DNA of 37,449 nt from Sulfurimonas sp. GWF2_37_8 (GCA_001829625.1 MIBW01000015.1:1-37449); one strand, 5' to 3'; counted from the stretch's first letter, positions 1 to 9,220 are shown. Numbers and translations are program-made. Notes: generated by a model not told the origin, from the sequence alone.

Positions 1-1183
1 AGTTATTTGTGGATGGTATAATATCTGCAGTCGCTAAAGTAAGACCCGTATCACCAGCCCCAATATTAAATGTGTTTGTACCACCACCACCTGTCATAAT
101 ATCTACACCAAAACCACCCGTGATAGTATCACTTCCAAGACTTGCAACGATAACATCATTTCCTGCACCAGTCGTAATTACATTGATAGTTCCTGCTGCT
201 GATGTAGTTGTAACAGTGTCATTTCCTGCACCAGTTGTAATTGTTTGTGCACCATTAAAAGCATCCGCAATTACCGTAACATTCGATGTGCTTGTACTTG
301 TAATAGTTTGAGCACCTGCTCCATGAACTACTGCATTTACCGTATTAAGATTCACACCACTGATAGTTTGTGCACCATCTGTAAGAGTAGTTGCATTTAC
401 TACAGCAGCACCTGTACCTGTTGTAACAGTCTGTGCACCTGCACCGATTGTTGTTGTATTAACCGTTGTTGTTTGAGTATATCCAGACATATCAACAGTA
501 ATCGCACCTAAAAGAGTTTGCACACTTAAATCTGCACCTGTCGCAAATGCTGTTCCAAAATTAGCACCTGTAGTCACGGTTTGTGCACCGTTGCCTATTG
601 AGTTAAATGCAATTTTTTCGAAGTTCGTTGTATGTGCCCATAGAGCATCACTTGGATTACTAGCTTCTTGTGCAGTCGTGACATTAAGAGTGTCTATACC
701 AGCACCACCATTAAGAACATCGGCAGTTTCAAGGGTATAACTATCTGGATCGCCATCACCATATGTAGCATTGAATGTATCTGCACCAGTAGTTCCAGTT
801 AAATTATCTACGCCTGTTGTAAGTGTAGATACTGCAACTGTTTTTCCAGCGATACTCATTGGATGGATTTGAGTCGCATCCATAACTACAGCATGAGACA
901 CACCATCCATAATAAGTGTTGACCCATTATCGCCAATAGCCATTCTTGTAATGAGTGTAGTGCCATCTGCTGTATAAATACTCAGAACATTTCCATTTTG
1001 TTGAAATGAATAATCAGTAATAGCATTTGTGAGTGCTACTGATTCCGTATTTGAATCAACTATAATACCTGCTACATTTTGATTTATAAATATACCTTCT
1101 GCTCCCATAGAACCATAAAAATTGTCGCCTAAGTTTGCAACTACATAATCTTCTTCATCTGTTGTTAAAAATACATTTGCCAT
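1..1183 (-). CDS. RTX/S-layer-like repetitive surface protein, N-terminal part (runs off the left edge)
   Basis: Open minus-strand frame from ATG at 1183 (MANVFLTTDEEDYVVANLGDNFYGSMGAEG...) to the window edge; preceded by AAGGAAAACAAA; contains ADVLNGGAGIDTLNV, TGAGNDTVTT, TGGFGVDIMTGGGG and repeated GAQT(V/I)TTGAG units. Not in the supplied ORF track. Confidence 0.8.
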   Translation of the reverse strand, partial: MANVFLTTDEEDYVVANLGDNFYGSMGAEGIFINQNVAGIIVDSNTESVALTNAITDYSFQQNGNVLSIYTADGTTLITRMAIGDNGSTLIMDGVSHAVVMDATQIHPMSIAGKTVAVSTLTTGVDNLTGTTGADTFNATYGDGDPDSYTLETADVLNGGAGIDTLNVTTAQEASNPSDALWAHTTNFEKIAFNSIGNGAQTVTTGANFGTAFATGADLSVQTLLGAITVDMSGYTQTTTVNTTTIGAGAQTVTTGTGAAVVNATTLTDGAQTISGVNLNTVNAVVHGAGAQTITSTSTSNVTVIADAFNGAQTITTGAGNDTVTTTSAAGTINVITTGAGNDVIVASLGSDTITGGFGVDIMTGGGGTNTFNIGAGDTGLTLATADIIPSTNN

Positions 1184-1259
1184 TTTGTTTTCCTTGTTTT
1201 TTGTTTTTTGTTTTCTTACTATAAATCTACCCTCTCCTAGAAGAGGCTAAACGAGACTA

Positions 1260-2615
1260 CTACTGTATTGAGCCAGTTCCAAACGCAGTTTGAAAACTTG
1301 TTGTTCCATAGAGACTCTCATCATCAGATATTGGAATATTTGAGAGATTTACAGTAACTACATTGCCATTATTCGCCCATTGAACCGTAACATTTCCATC
1401 TGTAAAACTTGTGTTTATAATTGTAGGGTCATTGCCCTCAGGAAAATTAAGAATATCACCATCATTAAAATTAGCGATAGCGTAAACATATGTTCCTGCT
1501 GTGAAGTCGAAAGTCACATGAGATACATTCGCATCATATACAGATGTATTCGCCGCTGTTACTGCTACAGTTTCCGTTGTAACAGGTGTTGGAGTTTGGT
1601 CTGAGTTTGTGATAGCTAAATCAGGGTTAGATATGTAAGCATTCACTAAACTAGCAATATCATTCTGTCCAGCTACAGTTTCAGCATAAGATTGTGCTAT
1701 ACCAATAGCTGGTATATCTACAGCACTTGATAGTAAGACTAACTTATTTTCAATGAGAGTTGTGAGTTGTTCAACAGCTTTTTCAACCGAATTTGTGTTA
1801 TTTATGATATCAGCAGTAGAAATACTCTGTATAGCCGTAACAATACTTGCAACACTACCAGAGGCAGCTTGTAATCTCTCATTTAAAAGAGAGTCTGTTG
1901 TTATTGTTAAAGCTGTCTGTAATGCCGTTGTCATACCTGCTGTATCTGCCATAACTGTGTCAAAGTCTGCGGTATTGAGTTGTGAAGCAATCACAGCATA
2001 GACACCTGCAAATGTTGCTATATAATTCGCACTACCACTATAACCCATAGATTTTGCAAATGCTTCTGCTACTTTTTGAACAATCAAAATTGACTTGATC
2101 GCTTGTGCAGCTTCTATTTTTTGCTCAGGTGTACCTGTCGCCAAGAGAGCAAAAGGGTCTGCTGCAAGTGTCGCTTCTGAGATGCCTAATTGTGTAGCAA
2201 TTTTTGCACTCGCCACAGCCTTTGTAGCACCATTTTGCACCAAAGAACTTACGAGCGTAGATAAAGGAGTAACCACAATATTCGCGCCATCTGCATCAAT
2301 TTCTGCTTGTAAAGTACCTTCAAAAAATTTACCTGTACTTGTATCTATTCCACCTTGCACCGTTATAACATCACTATTATTTCCTGTATAAGCCATAGAC
2401 CATAGCCCAGCATCACTTGTTTGAGTTGTTAAACTATTTAAAGTTACTGTTGATTGTTTAATATAACCATCCACAACAATTCCAGAAACAATTCTTGATA
2501 CCGCTTCAGCACTTCCACTACTGCTACCACCATTACATCCTATAAATCCTATAGAACTGACTATTATAGTGCTTAGCACTAAACTCATGTGTTTTGTGTT
2601 TTGTGTTTTCATCAC
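1260..2615 (-). CDS. Predicted lipoprotein (451 aa) with C-terminal domain resembling those ending RTX-type surface proteins
   Basis: Signal peptide plus lipobox-like ...SSIGFIGCNGGSSSGS; VVDGYIKQSTVTLNSL module; C-terminus FTAGTYVYAIANFNDGDILNFPEGNDPTIINTSFTDGNVTVQWANNG. Confidence 0.75.
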   Translation of the reverse strand: MMKTQNTKHMSLVLSTIIVSSIGFIGCNGGSSSGSAEAVSRIVSGIVVDGYIKQSTVTLNSLTTQTSDAGLWSMAYTGNNSDVITVQGGIDTSTGKFFEGTLQAEIDADGANIVVTPLSTLVSSLVQNGATKAVASAKIATQLGISEATLAADPFALLATGTPEQKIEAAQAIKSILIVQKVAEAFAKSMGYSGSANYIATFAGVYAVIASQLNTADFDTVMADTAGMTTALQTALTITTDSLLNERLQAASGSVASIVTAIQSISTADIINNTNSVEKAVEQLTTLIENKLVLLSSAVDIPAIGIAQSYAETVAGQNDIASLVNAYISNPDLAITNSDQTPTPVTTETVAVTAANTSVYDANVSHVTFDFTAGTYVYAIANFNDGDILNFPEGNDPTIINTSFTDGNVTVQWANNGNVVTVNLSNIPISDDESLYGTTSFQTAFGTGSIQ

Positions 2616-2653
2616 ATCTCCTTAACTTAAGATGCAGTAATGTAACATCAAGG

Positions 2654-2671
2654 TGTGACATGGTTGTCACA
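2654..2671. promoter_or_regulatory. Palindrome TGTGACA-TGGT-TGTCACA upstream of the lipoprotein gene
   Basis: Perfect 7-bp arms; same arms and spacer length as 4082-4099. Confidence 0.65.
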
Positions 2672-2752
2672 AATTTATACGCTTAGTTATGAAATATTGT
2701 TGTGAATGAAGAGAGAAAGTGGCTTCGGATTGGAGTCATGTGATTGTTTTGT

Positions 2753-2787
2753 AAACTTTGAAATCTTTTTATAAATTTTCAAAGTTT
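2753..2787. repeat. Inverted repeat AAACTTTGAAA / TTTCAAAGTTT (11 bp arms), possible terminator
   Basis: Perfect arms, between the kinase remnant end and the lipoprotein gene. Confidence 0.5.
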
Positions 2788-2823
2788 TGAAGTTGTGGTA
2801 CAAAGAATCACTCCTGGATATAT

Positions 2824-3989
2824 TTATCGAGGAATATAAAAAGTATATTTCACCCCTTTATCAGTTTCTAATTTCATTTTACCTTTGAGCTCATTTTCTA
2901 TCAAGCTTGCTATCATCTCAGTGCCAAAAGAGCCTGTTCGAGCGGCATCCATCCCTTGTCCATTATCGGATATTTCCAGCACGGTGTCCTTTTCATTACT
3001 ATAAATATTTAAGCTTATAGCCCATTCCCCCCCCCTTCTTTTTTATCATTAAAAGCATGTTTTATAGCATTCATAACAACTTCATTGACAATCAAACCGC
3101 AAAAGATAAGCTGGTCACTGCTAAGCTCTGCCTCTATTTTCATATCAAATTTTATATGCTCTGTTTCATAGCCATTTTTAAGTGCATTGACAAGTGTTAC
3201 AAAATATTGACTTGCATCAATGCTTGTAAGTGCTTTTTGTTTGTAGAGCAGATTATGAATATTTGACATACCTTGAATTTTAAAAGTGACCTCTTTGAGA
3301 ACCCTTTGAATGTTAGGATTCATATAGGGTGCGAGTTTGAGTTTAAACAAAGAGATAATAAACTGCATATTGTTTTTGACTCTATGATGAAGCTCTTTTT
3401 TTAAAATATTTTCACTCAAAATAAGCTTATGTTCTTGCTCTTGAATCAAAGCACTCGCCTCTTCCATTTTGAGTTGATAAAAATGGGTAATAGCATAGAT
3501 AACCATAAGCACAAGAGAGAGGTACGAAACCTCATAAAATGAGTAATTAACATGCATAAACTCTTGAAATGGGGCGATAAGGAGCATAGCTATAAAAAAA
3601 ACAAACCAGTAAATCCCTTTTTTTGAACTCTGAAAATAGACAAGAATAGTCGAGTAGGTGAAAAGCCAAGCGTGACTTATATCCATTGAACTGCCACAAT
3701 AGACGATAGCCAGAAAAAAAAGAGTATATTGTGCTGTTAAGAGCGTGCTAACATATTGAAATACTGTTTTGGATTTTCTTAAAGCTAGTATCATTATTAT
3801 GTCGATGATAATTATTGTCATTTCTATGAGAATTGGCACTTGCAAAGAGCCATTAATCATGGCATAAAGAAGTACAAGTATAGAAAAGAGAATACCGAGA
3901 TTTATCATCTGGTACCTATTTCTACAAACCATCTCTGAGAGAGAAAAGTCCCGTCCACTCGTGTAAAAACTGTCAAATATTTGCTTCAA
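2824..3989 (-). pseudogene. Sensor histidine kinase (HisKA_2/HWE-like), frameshifted at a G9 tract; possibly phase-variable
   Basis: Membrane segments, ELHHRVKNNMQFIISL phospho-acceptor region, GLIVNEVVMNAIKHAF N-box; frame 1 stops at 3015 just after the C9 (plus-strand) run 3027-3035; another frame continues EWAISLNIYSNEKDTVLEISDNGQGMDAARTGSFGTEMIASLIENELKGKMKLETDKGVKYTFYIPR* to 2824. Confidence 0.8.
3027..3035 (-). repeat. Homopolymer G9 (minus strand) in the histidine kinase coding region
   Basis: cccattCCCCCCCCCttctt. Confidence 0.9.
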
Positions 3990-4081
3990 AATAGAACCTT
4001 TATGTTGAGAATATGTAGAGATATAGAGGCATATTACTCTTTTAAAATTAAAAAAGCATCTTTTAATAGAAAGAAATAAAA

Positions 4082-4099
4082 TGTGACAATCATGTCACA
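4082..4099. promoter_or_regulatory. Palindrome TGTGACA-ATCA-TGTCACA in the divergent kinase/regulator spacer
   Basis: Perfect 7-bp arms, 4-nt spacer, duplicated at 2654-2671. Confidence 0.65.
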
Positions 4100-4164
4100 A
4101 TCTTACTATACTATGCTAGTTATAAATAATCTTTGAGGATGAAATTAAGTGCTAAAGAGTTCAT

Positions 4165-4836
4165 TTGACTAAATTAAATATATTGGTGATAGAGGATAAT
4201 TCTATTACTGCAAAAGCATTGGAGCATGATTTAAAACATGCAGGGTATAAAGTATTGCTTGCACACTCTCCACATGCCGCTCTCGAATATATTTCAAATA
4301 GCTCTTTTGATTTAATGATTACAGATATAAACTTGGGAGATGCGTATGTAAACGGCATCGACCTCGTAAAAAAGCTCAACATTACAAAAAATATACCCGT
4401 TATCTACTTAACTGCACATGGCGATGATGACACACTCGAAGATGTTGCAGAGACAAATCACTCCTACTATATAAGCAAACCCTACGATAGCGATAGCCTC
4501 CTAAAAATCATAAAACTTACCATCAACAAATATAGAATGAACCACATAGAAAAGGTCTATTTAAACCAAGACATTACCTACGATATGAGCAATAGAATCC
4601 TCTACTGTGGCGACAAAGAGATAAAACTCACTATGAAAGAGAATCTCTTTCTCAGCCTCTTAGTTCAGCGAAAAAATCAAATAGTAAGCACTTATGACAT
4701 CGTCGAATATGTATGGAGTGATGAGTTTGTCTCGCAGGGAAGTATGCGTCAACTCATATCCAGAGCAAGAGAGAAGTTTGCTCCACTCACTATAGAAACC
4801 CACCATCGAGAAGGTTATAGACTCAAAGTCGTATAA
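4165..4836 (+). CDS. Response regulator, REC + winged-helix (OmpR-type) output domain
   Basis: LNILVIEDNSITAKAL...LMITDINLG...PVIYLTAHGD...ISKPY; C-terminal LLVQRKNQIVSTYDIVEYVW...REGYRLKVV; TTG start. Confidence 0.9.
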   Translation: MTKLNILVIEDNSITAKALEHDLKHAGYKVLLAHSPHAALEYISNSSFDLMITDINLGDAYVNGIDLVKKLNITKNIPVIYLTAHGDDDTLEDVAETNHSYYISKPYDSDSLLKIIKLTINKYRMNHIEKVYLNQDITYDMSNRILYCGDKEIKLTMKENLFLSLLVQRKNQIVSTYDIVEYVWSDEFVSQGSMRQLISRAREKFAPLTIETHHREGYRLKVV

Positions 4837-4837
4837 A

Positions 4838-5095
4838 TTATTGGCATATGGAACTTCTACGATGAAAGTTTGAGGAGTATTTGAGCGAGGAACTCTCTTG
4901 CATCTTCAAATTCAAACTTATTAATTGATTTTTTGATTTTTTTTGATAACGATACCGTCTCCAATCAAAAAGTTCATCTTCAGCTGTTGCCGCTTTTGCA
5001 TCGAACTCCTCTAAAAATTTATCGAGCTTTTTTAAGGAATCCACTTCATACTGTAGAGGTAAAAATGAGTTTATACTATCGTAGCTTTTTAACAA
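4838..5095 (-). CDS. Small hypothetical protein, possibly frameshifted at an A8 tract
   Basis: TTG-started ORF LKSYDSINSFLPLQYEVDSLKKLDKFLEEFDAK...; the alternative frame after the A8 tract reads KIKKSINKFEFEDAREFLAQILLKLSS*. Confidence 0.4.
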   Translation of the reverse strand: MLKSYDSINSFLPLQYEVDSLKKLDKFLEEFDAKAATAEDELFDWRRYRYQKKSKNQLISLNLKMQESSSLKYSSNFHRRSSICQ

Positions 5096-5184
5096 GTCCT
5101 CTATAAACAGTCTTTTTAGGAGGAACTTGCAATAAAGTAGTCGTTATCTATTCAAAATTTTGCATAAATATTATAATTTTCTTA

Positions 5185-5403
5185 TTACTTATAACGATAA
5201 GTAATACGACCTTTGTCAAGTGAGTATGGAGTTAGCTCAAGTTTAACTTTGTCACCTGGAAGTATTTTGATATAATTCATACGCATCTTACCTGCGATAT
5301 GACATAAAATAATATGTCCATTTTCTAACTCTACACGAAATGTTGCATTTGGTAAAGCTTCAATAATCTTACCATCTACTTCGATAACATCTGATTTAGC
5401 CAT
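5185..5403 (-). CDS. infA: Translation initiation factor IF-1
   Basis: [72 protein letters not shown]. Confidence 0.97.
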   Translation of the reverse strand: MAKSDVIEVDGKIIEALPNATFRVELENGHIILCHIAGKMRMNYIKILPGDKVKLELTPYSLDKGRITYRYK

Positions 5404-5424
5404 TCTTAGTCCTTCAAATAACTC

Positions 5425-6183
5425 TTAAGCAAGAGATAAAATTTCAGCTTTACCGTTGATAACTGCAACAGTATGCTCATAATGTGAGCCGCGTAAACCG
5501 TCGGCACTAACAACATCCCACTTGTTTTCTAAAATAACAGGTTTGGAATTTTTTTGGCAAATCATAGGTTCAAGACAAAAAACCATTCCATTTTTTATCT
5601 TTGGCCCTGATTTTGTATTTTGACCATTGAGATAGTTTGGTATTTCAGGTTCTTCATGAGGTTTTTTACCTATTCCGTGTCCACAAAAATTGTGAAGCGG
5701 AACAAAGCCGCGAGATTTTATAAAATCCTCCATAAGCAAAGAAAGCTCTTTAAATCGCATCCCATCTTTTATTTCTCCAATAGCATAATAAAGAGTATCT
5801 TTAGCGCAGGCTATCAAAGCCTCATCTGCATCGCTCACTTTGCCAACAGCAACTGTAATCGCAGCATCACCGAAATAACCATCAAATTCTGTGCCGACAT
5901 CATAGCCTATAATATCGCCTTCTTGAAGTTTGTAGTCCGTTGGAATACCATGAATAATAACTTGATTGAGTGAAGTACAAACACTGTTCGGAAAGCCGTA
6001 TAGACCCTTAAAAGAAGGCTTTGCACCATGAGCACGGATATAAGCCTCGCCCATGGCATCAAGTTCTTTCAAAGAAGCACCGACTTTAGTATTTGCACGA
6101 AGAAGTTCTAATGTGCCGCCAACAATTTTGTTAGCAGCCCTTAATTTCTCTATTTCGTCAGGTTTTCTAAGCGCAATGGCCAT
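5425..6183 (-). CDS. map: Methionine aminopeptidase type I
   Basis: GHGIGKKPHEEPEIPNY, IGYDVGTEFDGYFGDAAITV, EPMI motifs. Confidence 0.96.
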   Translation of the reverse strand: MAIALRKPDEIEKLRAANKIVGGTLELLRANTKVGASLKELDAMGEAYIRAHGAKPSFKGLYGFPNSVCTSLNQVIIHGIPTDYKLQEGDIIGYDVGTEFDGYFGDAAITVAVGKVSDADEALIACAKDTLYYAIGEIKDGMRFKELSLLMEDFIKSRGFVPLHNFCGHGIGKKPHEEPEIPNYLNGQNTKSGPKIKNGMVFCLEPMICQKNSKPVILENKWDVVSADGLRGSHYEHTVAVINGKAEILSLA

Positions 6184-6185
6184 TT

Positions 6186-7448
6186 TTATAGACCAACTGC
6201 ACTTAGCGTTTCGTATTTGCTCATGTAAATCTGAGCCTCAATTTTTCTCATTGTATCAAGCGCAACCTGAACAACAATCAAAACTGCAGTACCCCCGAAA
6301 AAGAAGCCAACACCCATACCATGAATAATCATAAATGGAAGCGTGGCCACAAGACCAAGATAAATAGCACCTGTAAAAGTTAATCTACTTGCAGTTTCAT
6401 TTAGAAACTCTCTTGTAGCATCACCTGTACGAATACCAGGAATAAATCCACCTTGGCGTTTTAAATTCTCAGAGATATCTTTTGCATTAAATGTAATCGA
6501 TGCATAGAAAAATGCAAAGAAAACAACAAATGCAAATGTTAAAAACTGAAAGAAATATCCGTTAGGATTTAACAAGTCAGCAATTGCCACTATTGTAGGG
6601 TTTGTACTACTTGATAAAACTGTCATAGGAAACATCAATATCGCAGATGCAAAAATAACAGGAATAACACCCGCTAAATTTACTTTGATAGGGATGTAAT
6701 TCATCACTCTTTTATTTTGATTTTGCATCATAGTCTTTTTAGCATATGTAATAGGAATACGACGTTCACCAAGCTCAACATATATAATCACAGCAACAGT
6801 AGCAAATATAAGAGCAAGTATAGCTATAACAGTAAGAAAGCCCATAGCTCCCGTATTTACCATTGTAACTGTTTGTCCTATAGCACTCGGGATTGCAGAA
6901 ACGATACCAGCAAAGATTATCAGTGAGATACCATTTCCTATACCGCTTTGTGTAATCTGCTCCCCTATCCACATAAGTAACATTGTTCCTGCAAGCATGG
7001 AGATAGCAGCAAGAATTATAAATGTATTATGATCCGCTAAAATAGCGCTATTACCGCTTGGTCCTGTTAAGCTTTGAAGCCCAACACTTACACCAATTGC
7101 TTGTATAATTGTAATAACGATAGTCGCATAACGAATTATTTGCATATATTTAACCATGCCATCACGTTCTTTTTTCATTTGACCAAGAGTTGGAAATGTT
7201 GCAGCTAAAAGCTCCATAATAATTGAGGCGGTAATATACGGCATAATGCCAAGTGAAATGATAGATAGTCTCTCAACAGCGTTTCCACTGAACATATTGA
7301 AGAGACCTAATGCATCTGATTGGTGTGAATCAAAAAATGAAGCTATAACAGCAGTATCTACGCCAGGAACTGGCACATAGGCCAGTAGGCGGTAGATAAA
7401 TAAAAACCCTATCGTAATAAGTATCTTATTAACTAGATTTTTATTCAC
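6186..7448 (-). CDS. secY: Protein translocase subunit SecY
   Basis: Multi-TM; ILITIGFLFIYRLLAYVPVPGVD, GGFIPGIRTGDATREFL. Confidence 0.97.
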   Translation of the reverse strand: MNKNLVNKILITIGFLFIYRLLAYVPVPGVDTAVIASFFDSHQSDALGLFNMFSGNAVERLSIISLGIMPYITASIIMELLAATFPTLGQMKKERDGMVKYMQIIRYATIVITIIQAIGVSVGLQSLTGPSGNSAILADHNTFIILAAISMLAGTMLLMWIGEQITQSGIGNGISLIIFAGIVSAIPSAIGQTVTMVNTGAMGFLTVIAILALIFATVAVIIYVELGERRIPITYAKKTMMQNQNKRVMNYIPIKVNLAGVIPVIFASAILMFPMTVLSSSTNPTIVAIADLLNPNGYFFQFLTFAFVVFFAFFYASITFNAKDISENLKRQGGFIPGIRTGDATREFLNETASRLTFTGAIYLGLVATLPFMIIHGMGVGFFFGGTAVLIVVQVALDTMRKIEAQIYMSKYETLSAVGL

Positions 7449-7450
7449 AA

Positions 7451-7852
7451 TTATTTACCTGTAGTAATAACGTTTTCGTCTTTAATTTTCGATGCTAAAT
7501 CTTTCGCAGATGCACCTACTAGTTTTATCATCTTCACTGATGCAGCAACTTTATGAACATCACGGATTGATTCCATAGTAATTTCAGCCAGTTCAGCAAC
7601 AGCTGTAATTCTTTCTACATTGATTACATATGGTTTGATGTTATTCACTGTAAAACCAATTTTTGGTAAACGTTTTGCAAGTGGTTGTTGTCCACCCTCA
7701 AAGTTTCTTTTTCTTTTGTAACCTGTACGAGATTTCTGACCTTTTTGACCACGAGCCGCAGTCTTACCAGTACCAGAACCTTGTCCACGACCAACACGTT
7801 TACGTGCTGCCGTTGAACCTTCTGCAGGTGTTAAATTTTCAATACCCATCAT
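7451..7852 (-). CDS. rplO: 50S ribosomal protein L15
   Basis: [36 protein letters not shown]. Confidence 0.97.
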   Translation of the reverse strand: MMGIENLTPAEGSTAARKRVGRGQGSGTGKTAARGQKGQKSRTGYKRKRNFEGGQQPLAKRLPKIGFTVNNIKPYVINVERITAVAELAEITMESIRDVHKVAASVKMIKLVGASAKDLASKIKDENVITTGK

Positions 7853-8296
7853 CTATCCTTTTATACGAGATAGTGCTTCAACAGTAGCACGTACAAGTGT
7901 GTTTGGATTGTTTGAGCCGATTGATTTTGTAAGTATATCTTGAATACCTGCAAGCTCAAGAACTGGACGAGCAGCTCCACCGGCGATAACCCCTGTACCT
8001 TCTGATGCTGGCTTTAATAAAATGCGACTTGCATTGTATTTATGCTCGATATCATGAGCTATTGTAGAACCTTTGATTTTAACAGTTGTTAAATTTTTGA
8101 AAGCACTATCAACAGCTTTTTTAATAGCATCAGGAACCTCTTTTGCTTTACCAACGCCATATCCAACAGTACCGTTTTTGTTTCCAACTACTATAAGAGC
8201 AGTAAAACGAAAACGACGTCCACCTTTAACAACTTTAGTAACACGACCAATATTAACTATTGATTCTTCAAATTCTTCTCTATTGATTTCCATCAT
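7853..8296 (-). CDS. rpsE: 30S ribosomal protein S5
   Basis: [28 protein letters not shown]-type sequence, [17 protein letters not shown]. Confidence 0.97.
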   Translation of the reverse strand: MMEINREEFEESIVNIGRVTKVVKGGRRFRFTALIVVGNKNGTVGYGVGKAKEVPDAIKKAVDSAFKNLTTVKIKGSTIAHDIEHKYNASRILLKPASEGTGVIAGGAARPVLELAGIQDILTKSIGSNNPNTLVRATVEALSRIKG

Positions 8297-8301
8297 AACC
8301 C

Positions 8302-8658
8302 CTAGAACTTAATTTCGTTTGCACGAAGTGCGTCACCAAACGCAGCAATAACGCCGTGGTACTGGTAACCGTTACGATCAAATACGATCTCAGAAATGTT
8401 TGCTTCTTTCAACTTTGCAGCAAATGCAACAGCGAGGGCGACAGCACCTTCTTTGTTCGATTTATGACCTGTAGCCTTTGAGTGTAATGCAGCCAGTGTT
8501 GTTGCAGTTGCATCATCAATAGCTTGTACACTTAAATAGCGGTTTGAACGAAATACAGAAACACGAGGCATAGAAGCACAACCAGATATTTTTGCACGAA
8601 TACGACGCTTACGTTTTAAACGATTCGCTACTTTGCTTTTTAATATTTTAGCATTCAT
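8302..8658 (-). CDS. rplR: 50S ribosomal protein L18
   Basis: [50 protein letters not shown]. Confidence 0.97.
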   Translation of the reverse strand: MNAKILKSKVANRLKRKRRIRAKISGCASMPRVSVFRSNRYLSVQAIDDATATTLAALHSKATGHKSNKEGAVALAVAFAAKLKEANISEIVFDRNGYQYHGVIAAFGDALRANEIKF

Positions 8659-8671
8659 CTATCATCCTCCC

Positions 8672-9208
8672 TTATTTTTTAGAAGTTTTACCGGCTTTAC
8701 GCACAATAAACTCTTCCATATATTTAACACCTTTACCCTTGTAAGGCTCTGGTGGACGGAATGATCTAATCTCAGCAGCTACTTGACCAATCGTTTGTTT
8801 TTCATGACCCGTTAGAGTAATGACATTTTTTTCAACTACAGCTTCGATACCAGCTGGTAACTCATAATTGATATCATGAGAAAAACCAAGTTGAAGTTTT
8901 AAAACTTTACCTTCAACTGCAGCACGATAACCAACACCATTAATCTCTAATTTTCTAGTATAACCAGTTGTTAAACCAGTAACTATATTAGCAGCTAATG
9001 CGCGGTAAGTACCCCAGAAAGCTCTGTGCTCACGTGCATCAGAAAGTGTACTGAAAGTCAAAACATTTCCATCAACAGTAAAACCAACATTACCTTTTGT
9101 ATCTAAATCTACACTATTTTTGCCTTTAGCAAAAGTAATAACATTCCCATTTACGCTAACATTAATGTCAGCAGTAACTTCTACTGGATTTTTTCCAATT
9201 CTTGACAT
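8672..9208 (-). CDS. rplF: 50S ribosomal protein L6
   Basis: [11 protein letters not shown]..., [28 protein letters not shown]. Confidence 0.97.
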   Translation of the reverse strand: MSRIGKNPVEVTADINVSVNGNVITFAKGKNSVDLDTKGNVGFTVDGNVLTFSTLSDAREHRAFWGTYRALAANIVTGLTTGYTRKLEINGVGYRAAVEGKVLKLQLGFSHDINYELPAGIEAVVEKNVITLTGHEKQTIGQVAAEIRSFRPPEPYKGKGVKYMEEFIVRKAGKTSKK

Positions 9209-9220
9209 GTTATAATCCCC

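Noticed and set aside
9-511. Plus-strand ORFs 9..311 and 245..511
   Set aside because: Antisense shadows of the repetitive minus-strand RTX-like gene; low-complexity translations.
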